Positions 16,342 to 25,466 of a stretch of DNA of 64,000 nt are shown here, piece by piece; position 1 is the first letter of the stretch; each line of letters starts with the position of its first letter. The notes beneath the pieces are model-generated. The model did not search any database. It was not told the DNA's origin and saw nothing but the letters and a program-made list of their open reading frames with translations. A program made the position numbers and the translations under genes. This DNA is from Streptomyces sp. GSL17-111 (GTDB lineage Bacteria; Actinomycetota; Actinomycetes; Streptomycetales; Streptomycetaceae). Location of the stretch: the NCBI RefSeq assembly GCF_037911585.1, contig NZ_JBAJNS010000001.1, positions 2,355,001 through 2,419,000 on the forward strand, written 5' to 3'.

Positions 16342-17778
16342 ATGGATTTTCGCGGGAGAGCTACTGACCTGGGCCTGCTCAGCAGCCAGGCACAGGCCGT
16401 CGCCAGCGGCACGGGCGCCACCCGGGGCAAAGCCCTGATCATGACCGGTCGGCGTCGCGTCGGGAAGTCCCGGCTCGCTCAGGAGTTCTGTGACCGCTCG
16501 GAGCTGCCGTACGTGGTGTTCCAGGCCAGTCGCGGCCGCAACCCCGCTGCCGAGCGCACCGACTTCCTCCGGTGCCTGGAGCGTTCGTCGCTCCCCGGAG
16601 CGCCGCTCGTCGCCGGTCTGGAGGCCGGGGACTGGAACAGCGCCCTGCGCTCCCTGGCCCTCGCCGTCCCCGACGACGTGCCCAGCGTCGCGGTGATCGA
16701 CGAGGTTCCGTGGCTCGTCGAGCAGGACCCGGAGTTCGAGGGTGCCCTGCAAACCGCGTGGGACCGGCACCTGTCCGCCAAACCGGTCCTCCTGCTGCTC
16801 GTCGGCAGCGACATGTCGGTCATGGAGGCGCTGCAGACCTACGGGCGCCCCTTCTTCGGGCGTGCCGCGAAGATGACCGTGCATCCGTTGAACCTCGCCG
16901 ACGTCCAGACGAGGACGGGCCTCGACGCGGCCGGTTCGGTCGACGCGCTCCTCATCACGGGCGGCTTCCCGGAGATCGTCCAGTCCTGGCGGCCCGGACA
17001 GACCCACGAGGACTTCCTCCGGGAGGCGTTCACGCAGCCGCTGTCCCCGCTCCTGGCCGCCGGGGAGCTGACGCTTCTGGGCGAGTTCCCCGAGACGACG
17101 CGCTCGCGCGCCGTGTTGGAGGCCATCGGCAGCGGCGAACGGACCTTCACCGCGATCGCCACCCAGGCCGGGGGCGACAGCCCGCTCGCGGCCGGCACCC
17201 TCTCCCCCGTTCTCAAAACGCTGCAGGCCAAACGCATCATCACCATCGAACAACCGCTGGGCCACACACCCGACACCAAGAACAAGCGGTACCGCGTCGC
17301 CGACCCCTACCTACGCTTCTGGCTCGCCTTCCTCCACCGCGCGCTGCCGCTCGTCGAACGCGGCCGGGGCGACGTGGCACTGCGACGCGTCCTGAGGTCC
17401 TGGACGACCTGGCGCGATCGGGCGGTCGAACCGTTGATCAGGGAATCCCTGCTGCGGATGCTGCCGGACGACAGTTGGCCGGACACCGAAGCCGTCGGCG
17501 GCTGGTGGAACCGCCGGAACAACCCGGAGATCGACCTCGTCGGCGCCGACCGCTCCCCGGTCGCGGGCGCGGTGCACTTCGTCGGCTCGGTGAAGTGGCT
17601 CGACGCGCAGCCCTTCGGACGCCGCGAGTACGAAGCCCTTCTCCGCGACGCGCCCGCCGTCCCCGGCGCCACTCCGGACACCCCGCTGGTGGCCGTCTCC
17701 CGCGCGGGTGTGGACAGCACCCTCCCGCTGGCCGCGTCCTGGGGCCCGGAGGACCTCGTTCGGGCATGGCGGGCCTGA
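16342..17778 (+). CDS. Archaeal-type ATPase with DUF234 domain
   Basis: The product is 478 aa. The N-terminal ATPase_2-like (PF01637) domain has the P-loop TGRRRVGKSRLA (near residues 35-46) and Walker B VAVIDEVPWL (near 117). A winged-helix-like middle (RTFTAIATQ...LSPVLKTLQAKRII) precedes the DUF234 C-terminal domain, which has a nuclease-like strand EIDLVGAD with a downstream Lys in SVKWLD. GGAGGTGAGGC just before the ATG is a strong ribosome site. Proteins of this type are abundant in archaea and sporadic in bacteria, and their function is unproven. The gene stands alone between an operator-like palindrome and a strong terminator, as a transferred single-gene unit would. Confidence 0.85.
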   Translation: MDFRGRATDLGLLSSQAQAVASGTGATRGKALIMTGRRRVGKSRLAQEFCDRSELPYVVFQASRGRNPAAERTDFLRCLERSSLPGAPLVAGLEAGDWNSALRSLALAVPDDVPSVAVIDEVPWLVEQDPEFEGALQTAWDRHLSAKPVLLLLVGSDMSVMEALQTYGRPFFGRAAKMTVHPLNLADVQTRTGLDAAGSVDALLITGGFPEIVQSWRPGQTHEDFLREAFTQPLSPLLAAGELTLLGEFPETTRSRAVLEAIGSGERTFTAIATQAGGDSPLAAGTLSPVLKTLQAKRIITIEQPLGHTPDTKNKRYRVADPYLRFWLAFLHRALPLVERGRGDVALRRVLRSWTTWRDRAVEPLIRESLLRMLPDDSWPDTEAVGGWWNRRNNPEIDLVGADRSPVAGAVHFVGSVKWLDAQPFGRREYEALLRDAPAVPGATPDTPLVAVSRAGVDSTLPLAASWGPEDLVRAWRA

Positions 17779-17783
17779 GGTCC

Positions 17784-17817
17784 GCGTGCGGTGGCCGGGT
17801 GCCCGGCCACCGCACGC
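17784..17817. terminator. Bidirectional terminator hairpin
   Basis: A perfect 16-bp stem (left arm GCGTGCGGTGGCCGGG, 2-base loop) lies between the convergent ATPase and DUF397 genes, so it can end both transcripts. Confidence 0.85.
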
Positions 17818-17834
17818 ATCGGCTCAGGTGACGG

Positions 17835-18053
17835 TCAGCCGTGCAGGGTGCCGTCACTCACCGCCCGCACGAACGCGGTGAATCCGGCGGCCCCCACGCA
17901 CAGCGCGGGACGGGCGACGTCCTTGGAATCCCGGATGCCGACAGCTCCCTGCCGCGCGAAGTCGGCGACCCCGACACAGTTGTTGCCGTTCTCCTGGCTG
18001 TAGGAGGACGTGAACCATGCGGGCACGCACAGGGTGTCGGGGCGGTACTCCAT
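17835..18053 (-). CDS. DUF397 domain protein
   Basis: The product is 72 aa and has the family pattern WFTSSYSQENGNNCVGVADF, then VGIRDSKD, then FTAFVRAV near the end. GAGGTG lies suitably before the ATG at 18053. DUF397 proteins are actinomycete-specific small partners, usually encoded next to an XRE-family regulator and thought to act with it in development and antibiotic control. No XRE gene is adjacent; the nearest in this window is 33 kb away, so this copy is an orphan. Confidence 0.9.
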   Translation of the reverse strand: MEYRPDTLCVPAWFTSSYSQENGNNCVGVADFARQGAVGIRDSKDVARPALCVGAAGFTAFVRAVSDGTLHG

Positions 18054-18184
18054 GAGGCACACCTCACTCACGTCGGCCCGACGCGATCGCCGGACTCCTC
18101 CGCCCGGACCGTACCCGCCCGGAAGGCCTTGCACCCCGAACGCGTTCAACCGGTCGCGAGGCGGTGTACGTTGGGTGAGGAACT

Positions 18185-18205
18185 GCTTCGTCCCCGTGAC
18201 GAAGC
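18185..18205. promoter_or_regulatory. Perfect stem-loop in the divergent promoter region
   Basis: GCTTCGTC, five-base loop, GACGAAGC, in the gap between the DUF397 gene and the winged-helix gene at 18274. It is about 70 bases before the latter's start and could be an operator or a leader hairpin. Confidence 0.45.
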
Positions 18206-18273
18206 GGCCCTCACGTGGTGCTACCAACACCTCGCGAGGGCCTACACCGACGAGTGGATAAGGCCCACCGACG

Positions 18274-19254
18274 ATGCCCAGCGATCGTAACGCGCCCCCG
18301 CGCGCTCCCTTCCTGCAAACGCCCGACGCGCTCATCGACGACGTCACCCTCACCGACGCCGCCGTGCGGCTGCTCCAGGCCATGGTCAAGCTGCCGCCGC
18401 GCAACGCCCGCAACAGCGACGCCGTCGCCCGCACCCTGCGCATGGGCAAGGACAAGACGAACGCCGCCCGCAAGGCGCTGCGCGCGCACGGGCACTGGCA
18501 CGCCCGGAAGCGGCAGAACCGCGAGGGCCACATCCGCGACCAACGCCTGGCCTCCCTCGCCCCGTTGCGGACGCCCGAGGCGGTGGCGGCGGGCTGGGAG
18601 GCGGCCGAGGAGGCCGCGCGCCTCGGCAAGGACACCGACCGCTCGCGGCGGCTCGGCGTCCGCATCCTCAACGCAGCCGAGTGGTACGGCCCCCGCACCG
18701 CCGCACGTCCGAAGGCCACCGCACCGGCCGCCGGTACGCCCGCCGCCCGGCCCACCCGGCGGCGTCCCCTCCGGGGAGACAAGACGGCGAGGAACCAGAC
18801 CCCCCTCCCCCTCCCCGACGGCATCGCTGCGCTCACCGGCCCCCTCGCCCGGTACGCCGAACAGGCCGCGCGCACGCTGACGCTCATCGGCCGGGCGGAC
18901 CCGCGCTTCGCCCTGCCCGCCGCCGACGTCGCCCAACTCGCCCACCTGGCGGGCCAGTACCTCCTCCGAGGGCGCCGCTCCGACGCCATCCGGGCCGCCA
19001 TCGTCCAGGGGCCGCCACCGGAGGGCGTCCACCACCCCGCCGCGTACGTCCGCGCCCGGCTGACGCGCTACCTGCCGCCGCTGCCGGACGTCCGCGACCT
19101 GGCCCCGGCACGTCCGCCCGAGCCACCGCCCCACACCGCGCCCGCCGACGCCCCGCCGCCCGTCCGCCCGGAAGGCCCCACCGACCTCATCCGGCAGGGC
19201 CACGGCTGGCGAGCGGCGCTCCGGGCGGCGAGGACGTCGACGCCCCCGGGCTGA
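18274..19254 (+). CDS. Winged-helix DNA-binding-like protein, unknown role
   Basis: The product is 326 aa. Residues 10-90 (PDALIDDVTLTDAAVRLLQAMV...) look like a winged helix of the kind seen in replication-initiator or phage replisome-organiser proteins. A basic, Pro/Ala-rich linker and a second helical domain (RYAEQAARTLTLIGRADPRFAL through AYVRARLTRYLPPLP) follow. The tail is Pro-rich. Comparable proteins are common in Streptomyces with no assigned function as far as I know. No replication origin or plasmid gene is adjacent. Confidence 0.6.
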   Translation: MPSDRNAPPRAPFLQTPDALIDDVTLTDAAVRLLQAMVKLPPRNARNSDAVARTLRMGKDKTNAARKALRAHGHWHARKRQNREGHIRDQRLASLAPLRTPEAVAAGWEAAEEAARLGKDTDRSRRLGVRILNAAEWYGPRTAARPKATAPAAGTPAARPTRRRPLRGDKTARNQTPLPLPDGIAALTGPLARYAEQAARTLTLIGRADPRFALPAADVAQLAHLAGQYLLRGRRSDAIRAAIVQGPPPEGVHHPAAYVRARLTRYLPPLPDVRDLAPARPPEPPPHTAPADAPPPVRPEGPTDLIRQGHGWRAALRAARTSTPPG

Positions 19255-19287
19255 GCGGCGGGCGGCGGACAGCGGGTGGCGTGCGCC

Positions 19288-19965
19288 TCAGTTCTGCGTC
19301 GGCTTGTGCGGCGTGGCCTCGCTGGGCCGGACGATGACGAAGCCCTCGCCGTCCAGACGGAGTTGCACCGCCTCGCCGGAACCGCCGCGGATCATCGAGC
19401 CGAAGGACTGCGAGCGGTTCAGCGAGGTGTGCAGCCCCCGACTCCAGCCGACGACGGCGTCGGTGTCGACGAACACCGGGAGCTGCGGGCTCACGGGGAT
19501 GACGATGGGGGTGCCCTCGCAGATCACGCCCAGCCGGCCGTAGCCGCTGAACGTGCTGCTGAAGAGACCGCCGCCGACGATGCCGACGCCCTTCGTCATG
19601 GTGATCTCGTAGGACAGGCTCGCGTCGAAGCACAGCACGTTGCGGCCGTTGACGCTCAGCCCGTCGCCCTGTTCGAGGTCGATGATGAAGCAGTTCGCGG
19701 CCTCCTGGGCGAACCACGCCTCCCCCTGCCCGCGCACGACCATCAGGGGCAGCCCCTCGCCGGTGACCGCACGCTTGAACATCCCCCCGACGCCCTGGCC
19801 CTTGCGCTCGAACTGGAGGTTGCCCCGGAAGGCGATCATCGAGCCCTGCCGGGCGTACATCTCCCCGTTGACCGCGTACTTGACCGACTTGGAGTTCTGG
19901 AGGGTCATGCCCGGGGCGGTGGCCTGCTGCGCCATGTTCTCACTGGCGAAAATGTCACTCTTCAT
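19288..19965 (-). CDS. AIM24 family protein
   Basis: The product is 225 aa from the ATG at 19965, which has GGAAGGA upstream; an earlier GTG at 19995 lacks a better site. The sequence is a beta-rich AIM24/TerD-like barrel (PF01987): VKYAVNGEMYARQGSMIAFRG early, ANCFIIDLEQGDGLSVNGRNVLCFD in the middle, and GEGFVIVRPSE at the end. AIM24 proteins are named for a yeast mitochondrial factor; bacterial members have no settled function. It converges on nothing and appears monocistronic. Confidence 0.85.
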   Translation of the reverse strand: MKSDIFASENMAQQATAPGMTLQNSKSVKYAVNGEMYARQGSMIAFRGNLQFERKGQGVGGMFKRAVTGEGLPLMVVRGQGEAWFAQEAANCFIIDLEQGDGLSVNGRNVLCFDASLSYEITMTKGVGIVGGGLFSSTFSGYGRLGVICEGTPIVIPVSPQLPVFVDTDAVVGWSRGLHTSLNRSQSFGSMIRGGSGEAVQLRLDGEGFVIVRPSEATPHKPTQN

Positions 19966-20032
19966 ACCGGCATCCTTCCCGGCGCCCCGGCTCACACCAG
20001 GCGGTGCGCGGAGGTCGGGCTACCCTGGCGCG

Positions 20033-20710
20033 GTGATCAGTGAGCGTGACGCGGCACCGCAGTTCGTGCTGCCGCTGGTGGTCCGCATCGAGAAGGCCGC
20101 ACCGCCGGCCCGTACCGACGCCCTGGAGACCGCCGCACGGGCCGTGCTCGCGCTGCTCGGCGACGAGCGGTCCACCGGCGACGGCGCATGGGCCGAGCCC
20201 GTCCGCGCCTGGCAGGACGGCCGCATCCGCAAGGTCGTCCGGCGGGCGCGCGGCGCGGAGTGGCGCCGGGCCGGCGCGCTGCCGGGGATCACCGTCACCG
20301 GGGACCGCGCCGAGGTGCGCGTCTACCCGCCGGTGCCGCTCGACGGCTGGCCGAAGGAGCTGGCCAAGCTCCAGGTCTCCGGGACCGATCTCGACGACCC
20401 GGAGCCCGTCCCCCCGCCGCCCGACGACGGGACCCCCGTCCTGTGGCTCAACCCGGAGCTGGAGATGTCCGCCGGGAAGGCCATGGCCCAGGCCGGCCAC
20501 GGCGCGCACCTCGCCTGGCTCCGCCTCTCCCCGGCCGACCGCGCCGCCTGGCACGCCGCCGGTTTCCCTCTCGCCGTCCGCACCGCCGGCCCGGCCGGCT
20601 GGCCCACCCTCGTCACGGCCGGACTCCCCGTCGTCCGCGACGCCGGGTTCACCGAGATCGCCCCCGGCTCCCCCACCGTCGTCTCCGACCACCCCGCCCT
20701 GCGCCCGTAA
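20033..20710 (+). CDS. PTH2-type peptidyl-tRNA hydrolase-like protein
   Basis: The product is 225 aa from a GTG at 20033. The C-terminal half has the PTH2 motif MSAGKAMAQAGHGAHLAW and the strand TLVTAGLPVVRDAGFTEIAPGSPTVV. Classic PTH2 enzymes are about 120 aa and cleave peptidyl-tRNA; the extra N-terminal 100 residues form a second, partly similar domain seen in actinobacterial members. The enzymatic role is inferred from the motif only. Confidence 0.8.
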   Translation: MISERDAAPQFVLPLVVRIEKAAPPARTDALETAARAVLALLGDERSTGDGAWAEPVRAWQDGRIRKVVRRARGAEWRRAGALPGITVTGDRAEVRVYPPVPLDGWPKELAKLQVSGTDLDDPEPVPPPPDDGTPVLWLNPELEMSAGKAMAQAGHGAHLAWLRLSPADRAAWHAAGFPLAVRTAGPAGWPTLVTAGLPVVRDAGFTEIAPGSPTVVSDHPALRP

Positions 20711-20724
20711 GCCCGGCGCACCGG

Positions 20725-22848
20725 TCAGTCACGGTGTACGGCCAGCGTCCCGGGCGTGGTCACCTGGACCGCCCCGTCCGCTGCCACGGTGACGTCCAAC
20801 CGGTCCCCGCCCACCCGGAGCCCGCCCACGGTCAGCGGACCGTAGTTCCGGGCGAAGGTGGGGGCCACGGTGAGCGTGCCGGCCGGGACGTCGGCTTCCA
20901 GACCGAGTGCCGCCCGGAGTACGAGGACCGAGGCGGTGGCCGCCCAGGCCTGGGGGCGGCAGGACGCCGGATAGGGCGCGGGGCCGGGGCCCGCCTCGGC
21001 GCCGTGGCCCGCGAGGAGTTCGGGCAGCCGGGCGTCGAATGCCGCCGATGCCGCGAGCAGTCCGTCCGCCAGCGACGCCGCGGCGTCCGGGAAGCCCGCC
21101 TTCGTCAGGCCGTGGACGGCGATGGCGGTGTCGTGCGGCCAGATCGAGCCGACGTGGTAGCCGAAGGGGTTGTAGCCCACCGCTTCGCTGCTCAGTGTGC
21201 GCAGGCCGTGTCCCGCGTCGAGGTCGGGACCGGTGAGGCGGGCGGCCAGCAGTGCGCTCTCCTGCGGGTCCAGCAGGCCGGTGCCCAGGAGGTGGCCGAA
21301 GCCGGAGGTGACGGAGTCGACCGGCCGGCCGTCGCCGTCCAGCGCGACCGCGGGGTACGGGCCCTTCGCGTCCGTCACCCAGAAGCGCTCGCGGAAGCGG
21401 GTGGCGAGTCGGTCCGCCCAGCACTCCCAGTCGTCCGCTCCCGGACGTCCGAACGCGCGCAGCAGGGCCGCTCCGGCGCGGGCCGCCTCGTAGGCGTACG
21501 CCTGCACCTCGCACAGGGCGATCGGTGCGTGGGCACGGCGGCCGTCGCTGTAGCGGATGGCGTCGTCGGAGTCCTTCCAACCCTGGTTGGACAGGCCGTG
21601 GCCGGTCTGGTCGACGTACTTGAGGAACCCGTCGGCGGCTGCCGCCTCGCGCATCCAGGCGAGGGCCGCCTCGGCGTGCGGCAGGAGTTCCTCGACCCGG
21701 GTCGGGGCCATGCCCCAGCGCCAGGCGTCGTGGAGCAGGGTGATCCACAGGGGGGTGGCGTCGACCGTGCCGTAGTACACCGGCGGGAGGGAGAGCCGGT
21801 CGGCGATCCGGAGGGTGGCGCGGCGCACCTCGTGGAGGATCTTGCCGGGCTGTTCCTCCGTGGCCGGGTCGGTGACGGCGCCCTGACGGCGGGCGAGGGT
21901 GCGTAGGGTTCCGGCGGCGAGGTCGGTGCCGAGCGGGAGGAGCATGCGTGCGGCCCAGAGCGCGTCGCGGCCGAAGAGGGTGAGGAACCAGGGTGCGCCG
22001 GCGGCCAGGAACTGGTCCGGGCGGTCCGGGTCGGGTGATCGGGGGTCGGTCAGGCGCAGCCGGTCCAGGTCGGCCAGGGACTGCTGAAGCCACTGGTCGA
22101 GGCGGCGGTCCGCGCTGCGCAACGTGGGGACGGCCCACGGCGGTTGTCGCACGGGCGGGGCCGGGAACTGGTCGCCGCCGGTGTGTGCCGCCGTGCAGGT
22201 CAGCGTCACGCTCCACGAGGCGCCGGGCCCCAGGTCGACGTCGTACGACAGCTCGCCCGTCGGCACCCGGAGCACGTCCGGCGCGGGCTCGGCCGTCAGG
22301 CGTACGGCGAAGTCGTCGCCGGACCAGGCGAGTTCGCTGCTGTTCCCGTCGGCGACGTCCGCCGGTGCCTCCGGTGCCACGTGGCCCGACTTGACCTGGT
22401 CCATGGTGGCGAGGTCCGTGCCGGCGCCGACCGTCAGCCGGAAGCGGACGTGCTCGCCGCCCGCGTTGGTGACGTCGAGGATCTCCTCGAGGCGGCCGTC
22501 GGACGTGCTGCGGCGGCGGTGCAGGGTGACGGCCGGGTCCGGTGTGACCTCGCCGAGCCCTCGCAGGACAGCCCGGAAGCCGGCGCGGTCCGCGCCGCGC
22601 AGCCCGCCCTGGACCGGGGCCAGGGCGATGTCCTCGGCCGTGACGGTCAGTTGGGAGAGTGCCCTGCGGTCGCCGTGGTAGAAGCCGTCCGCAGCCCCGC
22701 TGAGCTGCCCGTCCGCCCGTGAGATCACGAGGCTGGGCGCGTGCAGGGTGACGACCGCGTCATGCAGGAACGGCTGCAGGCCGCCGGTCGCGGAGGAGGC
22801 GGCCGTGAACGGACCGTTGATGTCCTGGGGCTTGACAGTGGTGTCCAA
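20725..22848 (-). CDS. Glycogen-debranching-like glycosidase (amylo-alpha-1,6-glucosidase family)
   Basis: The product is 707 aa from a TTG at 22848. The N-terminal 230 residues are a beta-sandwich of the bacterial debranching N-terminal type (FYHGDRRALSQL). The rest is an (alpha/alpha)6 barrel with APWFLTLFGRDALWAARMLLP, NQGWKDSDDAI and PFGYHVGSIWPHDTAIAVHG, where acidic catalytic residues lie in this family. No secretion signal is seen, so it probably acts on imported oligosaccharides in the cytosol. It is divergent from a LacI regulator and opposite a sugar ABC importer, which fits a shared regulon. Confidence 0.85.
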   Translation of the reverse strand: MDTTVKPQDINGPFTAASSATGGLQPFLHDAVVTLHAPSLVISRADGQLSGAADGFYHGDRRALSQLTVTAEDIALAPVQGGLRGADRAGFRAVLRGLGEVTPDPAVTLHRRRSTSDGRLEEILDVTNAGGEHVRFRLTVGAGTDLATMDQVKSGHVAPEAPADVADGNSSELAWSGDDFAVRLTAEPAPDVLRVPTGELSYDVDLGPGASWSVTLTCTAAHTGGDQFPAPPVRQPPWAVPTLRSADRRLDQWLQQSLADLDRLRLTDPRSPDPDRPDQFLAAGAPWFLTLFGRDALWAARMLLPLGTDLAAGTLRTLARRQGAVTDPATEEQPGKILHEVRRATLRIADRLSLPPVYYGTVDATPLWITLLHDAWRWGMAPTRVEELLPHAEAALAWMREAAAADGFLKYVDQTGHGLSNQGWKDSDDAIRYSDGRRAHAPIALCEVQAYAYEAARAGAALLRAFGRPGADDWECWADRLATRFRERFWVTDAKGPYPAVALDGDGRPVDSVTSGFGHLLGTGLLDPQESALLAARLTGPDLDAGHGLRTLSSEAVGYNPFGYHVGSIWPHDTAIAVHGLTKAGFPDAAASLADGLLAASAAFDARLPELLAGHGAEAGPGPAPYPASCRPQAWAATASVLVLRAALGLEADVPAGTLTVAPTFARNYGPLTVGGLRVGGDRLDVTVAADGAVQVTTPGTLAVHRD

Positions 22849-22873
22849 GGACGTAGAACCTCTCAGCGTTGGA

Positions 22874-22885
22874 TCGTTAAAACGA
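22874..22885. promoter_or_regulatory. LacI-type operator 1
   Basis: TCGTTAAAACGA is a perfect palindrome with the central CG typical of LacI-family sites offset around TTAAAA. It lies 26 bases before the glycosidase start, in the divergent promoter with lacI, and shares the CG(T/C)TAAA(A/G)CG core with the site at 22927. Confidence 0.7.
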
Positions 22886-22926
22886 CACTAAGTCAGTCGT
22901 CAGAGCCAACACAACGCTTATTGGAA

Positions 22927-22936
22927 CGCTAAAGCG
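22927..22936. promoter_or_regulatory. LacI-type operator 2
   Basis: CGCTAAAGCG is a palindrome in AT-richer DNA 35 bases before the lacI-family start. It matches operator 1 except for one symmetric base pair and suggests autoregulation. The two centres are about 52 bases apart, nearly five helical turns. Confidence 0.7.
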
Positions 22937-22970
22937 CAACCCTTATCTCCTCGCCACGTCGGAGAGCCGC

Positions 22971-24047
22971 ATGCCCCGCTCCAGCAACAGCCCCCCGGCC
23001 AAAGGTGGTCCGGTGACCCTTGCGATGGTCGCCCGCCGGGCCGGGGTCTCCTCGCAGACCGTGTCGAACGCGATCAACTCGCCGGACATGCTGCGGCCCG
23101 AGACCCTGGAGCGGGTCCGCCGCACGATCGACGAGATGGGCTACCGCCCCAGCCGTGCGGCGCAGACGCTGCGCACCCGTTCGAGCAGGCTGATCGGCTA
23201 CGGCATCCAGCCCGCCCCGGCGAGCTCGGCGGTCCTGGACCGGTTCCTGCACGCCCTCTCGCAGGCCGCCGACGAGGCCGGCTACCGGATCCTGCTGTTC
23301 GCCGCCCCGCCCGGCGGTCCGAGCCTGGAAGGGTACGAGGAACTGCTCGACCAGCACGTGGTCGACGGCTTCGTCCTCAGCGGCACCGAGCATCACGACC
23401 CGCGCCAGGCGTGGCTCGCCAAGCGCGGTGTGCCGTTCGTCGGCTTCGGCCGGAAGTGGTCGGGGCGGCAGATCGGCGACTGGGTCGACGTCGACGGCGC
23501 CTCCGGCACGGACGCCGCCGTCGAACACCTGGTCTCCCTCGGCCACCGCAGGATCGCCTTCCTCGGCTGGGAACGCGGCTCCTCCGCCGCCGGCGACGAC
23601 CGCGCCGAGGGCTGGCAGCGGGCCATGCGCCGACACGGACTGCCGGTGCGCGGGCGGCGGGCGCAGAGCGTGAACGACATCGACGCGGCCCGCACCGCCG
23701 TGAAACCGCTCCTGGACGCGGGCGCGACCGCCGTGGTCGCGGCCAGCGACATGCTGGCGCTCGGCTGCTACCAGACCCTGCGCGAGCGCGGTGCCGCTCC
23801 CGGCCGGGACGTCGCCGTGGTCGGCTTCGACGACTCGCCGACCGCCGAGCTCCTCTCCCCCGGCCTGACCTCGGTCGCGCAGCCCCTGGAGGACGTCGGA
23901 CGGGAATGCGTACGGCTGCTGCTGGCACGCATCGCAGCTCCCGACGCGGCGCCGGAGCGCCTGCTGCTGGAGCCGTCGCTGATCACGCGCGACAGCGTCT
24001 GCGCGCCGGGCGCAGGCGCCACGGCGGAGGCCGACGTGACCACGTAG
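22971..24047 (+). CDS. LacI-family transcriptional regulator
   Basis: The product is 358 aa. The N-terminal helix-turn-helix (TLAMVARRAGVSSQTVSNAIN) with the hinge helix (YRPSRAAQTLRTRSS) precedes a periplasmic-binding-protein-like sensor domain ending LEPSLITRDSV. It should repress the sugar genes on either side and be released by a sugar. Matching palindromes lie between it and the glycosidase gene; none was seen before the binding-protein gene, so the importer may be co-transcribed from the lacI promoter. Confidence 0.93.
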   Translation: MPRSSNSPPAKGGPVTLAMVARRAGVSSQTVSNAINSPDMLRPETLERVRRTIDEMGYRPSRAAQTLRTRSSRLIGYGIQPAPASSAVLDRFLHALSQAADEAGYRILLFAAPPGGPSLEGYEELLDQHVVDGFVLSGTEHHDPRQAWLAKRGVPFVGFGRKWSGRQIGDWVDVDGASGTDAAVEHLVSLGHRRIAFLGWERGSSAAGDDRAEGWQRAMRRHGLPVRGRRAQSVNDIDAARTAVKPLLDAGATAVVAASDMLALGCYQTLRERGAAPGRDVAVVGFDDSPTAELLSPGLTSVAQPLEDVGRECVRLLLARIAAPDAAPERLLLEPSLITRDSVCAPGAGATAEADVTT

Positions 24048-24215
24048 CGCCCTGCTCGCCCCCGTTGTCGCCGCCGACGGCTCTCCGCCTCATCGTCACC
24101 TGGCAGGGCACCTCTTTCCGCCGGGCGTTCCCTCTCCTTCCCCGCTCTGATCCCGCCCCCTCGCGCCGACCGGGTGGAGCCGCACGTCACACCCCCAACC
24201 CCTCGGAGGATTCCC

Positions 24216-25460
24216 ATGGTCCATCGCACGGCCGCCGCGGCCCTCGTCACCAGCGCGGCGCTGATAGCCGCCACCGGCTGCTCGTCGGGCTTCGACAGCG
24301 AGACGAAGACAGAGCAGGACTCCAGCGCCCAGCAGCATCTGACCGTGCTGATCGCCAGCTCGGGCGACGCGGAGACGAAGGCCGTCAAGGACGCGGCGGC
24401 GGCGTACGCGAAGGAGTCCGGCCACACGGTGACCGTGGACGTCGCCAAGGACATCAACCAGCAGCTCGCCCAGTCCTTCGCCGGGAACAAGCCGCCGGAC
24501 GTCTTCTACGTCAACTCCGACCAGTTCGCCAACTACGCCGACAGCGGCTCCCTGCACGCCTACGGCGACCAGGTCGAGGACGTGGACGACTTCTCCGAGC
24601 AGTTGCGCGCCTCCTTCACCCACGACGGGAAGCTGGTGTGTCTGCCCAAGGACACCTCCACCCTCGCCCTCGCGATCAACACCGACCTGTGGACCGAGGC
24701 CGGGCTGACCGAGGAGGACTATCCGACCACCTGGGCCCAGCTGAGGACGGTCGCCGCGAAGCTCACCGAGGGCGAGGTCACCGGGCTGGTCACCAACGGC
24801 GAGTGGGCACGTCTCGGCGTCTTCATGAAGGAGGCCGGCGGCTGGATCACCAATGCCGACCAGACGAAGATGACCGCCGACAGTCCGCAGAACGTCGAAG
24901 CGCTCACGTACGTGCAGTCGCTGCTGAAGTCCGGCTCCATGAAGTACGCCAGCCAGGTCGACACCAACTGGGGCGGCGAGGCCCTCGGTAAGGGCAGGGC
25001 CGCGATGACCATCGAGGGCAACTGGCTCACCGGCGGCATGAAGGCCGACTACCCCGACGTGGAGTACACGGTGGTCCCGCTGCCCGCCGGCCCGTCCGGC
25101 CAGGGCACCCTCGCCTTCAGCCAGTGCTGGGGCGTGGCCGAGGACAGCAGCCACCGGGCGGCGGCCGTGGACCTCGTCACGCACCTCACGAGCAGCACGC
25201 AGCAGCTGAAGAACGCCGAGGCCTTCGGCGTGATGCCCTCCCGTACCAGCGCACAGACCGAGTACGCCGAGCAGAATCCCGCCGCCACGGCGTGGGTCGA
25301 CGCAGGCGCCTACGCGCAGGGCCCGGTGACCATCGCCGGCTTCGACAAGGTCCTCACCCAGTTCAACACCGACCTCGCGGGACTGGCCACGGCCGACCCG
25401 GAAGAGATCCTCGCCGACCTCCAGCGCAACGGCGAGCAGGCGCTGGCGAAGGGCGAATGA
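24216..25460 (+). CDS. Sugar ABC transporter substrate-binding lipoprotein
   Basis: The product is 414 aa. A lipoprotein signal peptide ends in the lipobox AATGC, with Cys about residue 22. The rest is a cluster D (MalE-like) binding protein: VFYVNSDQFANYADSGSLH, LPKDTSTLALAINTDLW, and GRAAMTIEGNWLTGG. It captures an oligosaccharide outside the membrane. CGGAGGA precedes the ATG. The two permease genes follow in the same direction, 6 bases away. Confidence 0.92.
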   Translation: MVHRTAAAALVTSAALIAATGCSSGFDSETKTEQDSSAQQHLTVLIASSGDAETKAVKDAAAAYAKESGHTVTVDVAKDINQQLAQSFAGNKPPDVFYVNSDQFANYADSGSLHAYGDQVEDVDDFSEQLRASFTHDGKLVCLPKDTSTLALAINTDLWTEAGLTEEDYPTTWAQLRTVAAKLTEGEVTGLVTNGEWARLGVFMKEAGGWITNADQTKMTADSPQNVEALTYVQSLLKSGSMKYASQVDTNWGGEALGKGRAAMTIEGNWLTGGMKADYPDVEYTVVPLPAGPSGQGTLAFSQCWGVAEDSSHRAAAVDLVTHLTSSTQQLKNAEAFGVMPSRTSAQTEYAEQNPAATAWVDAGAYAQGPVTIAGFDKVLTQFNTDLAGLATADPEEILADLQRNGEQALAKGE

Positions 25461-25466
25461 TCCGCC

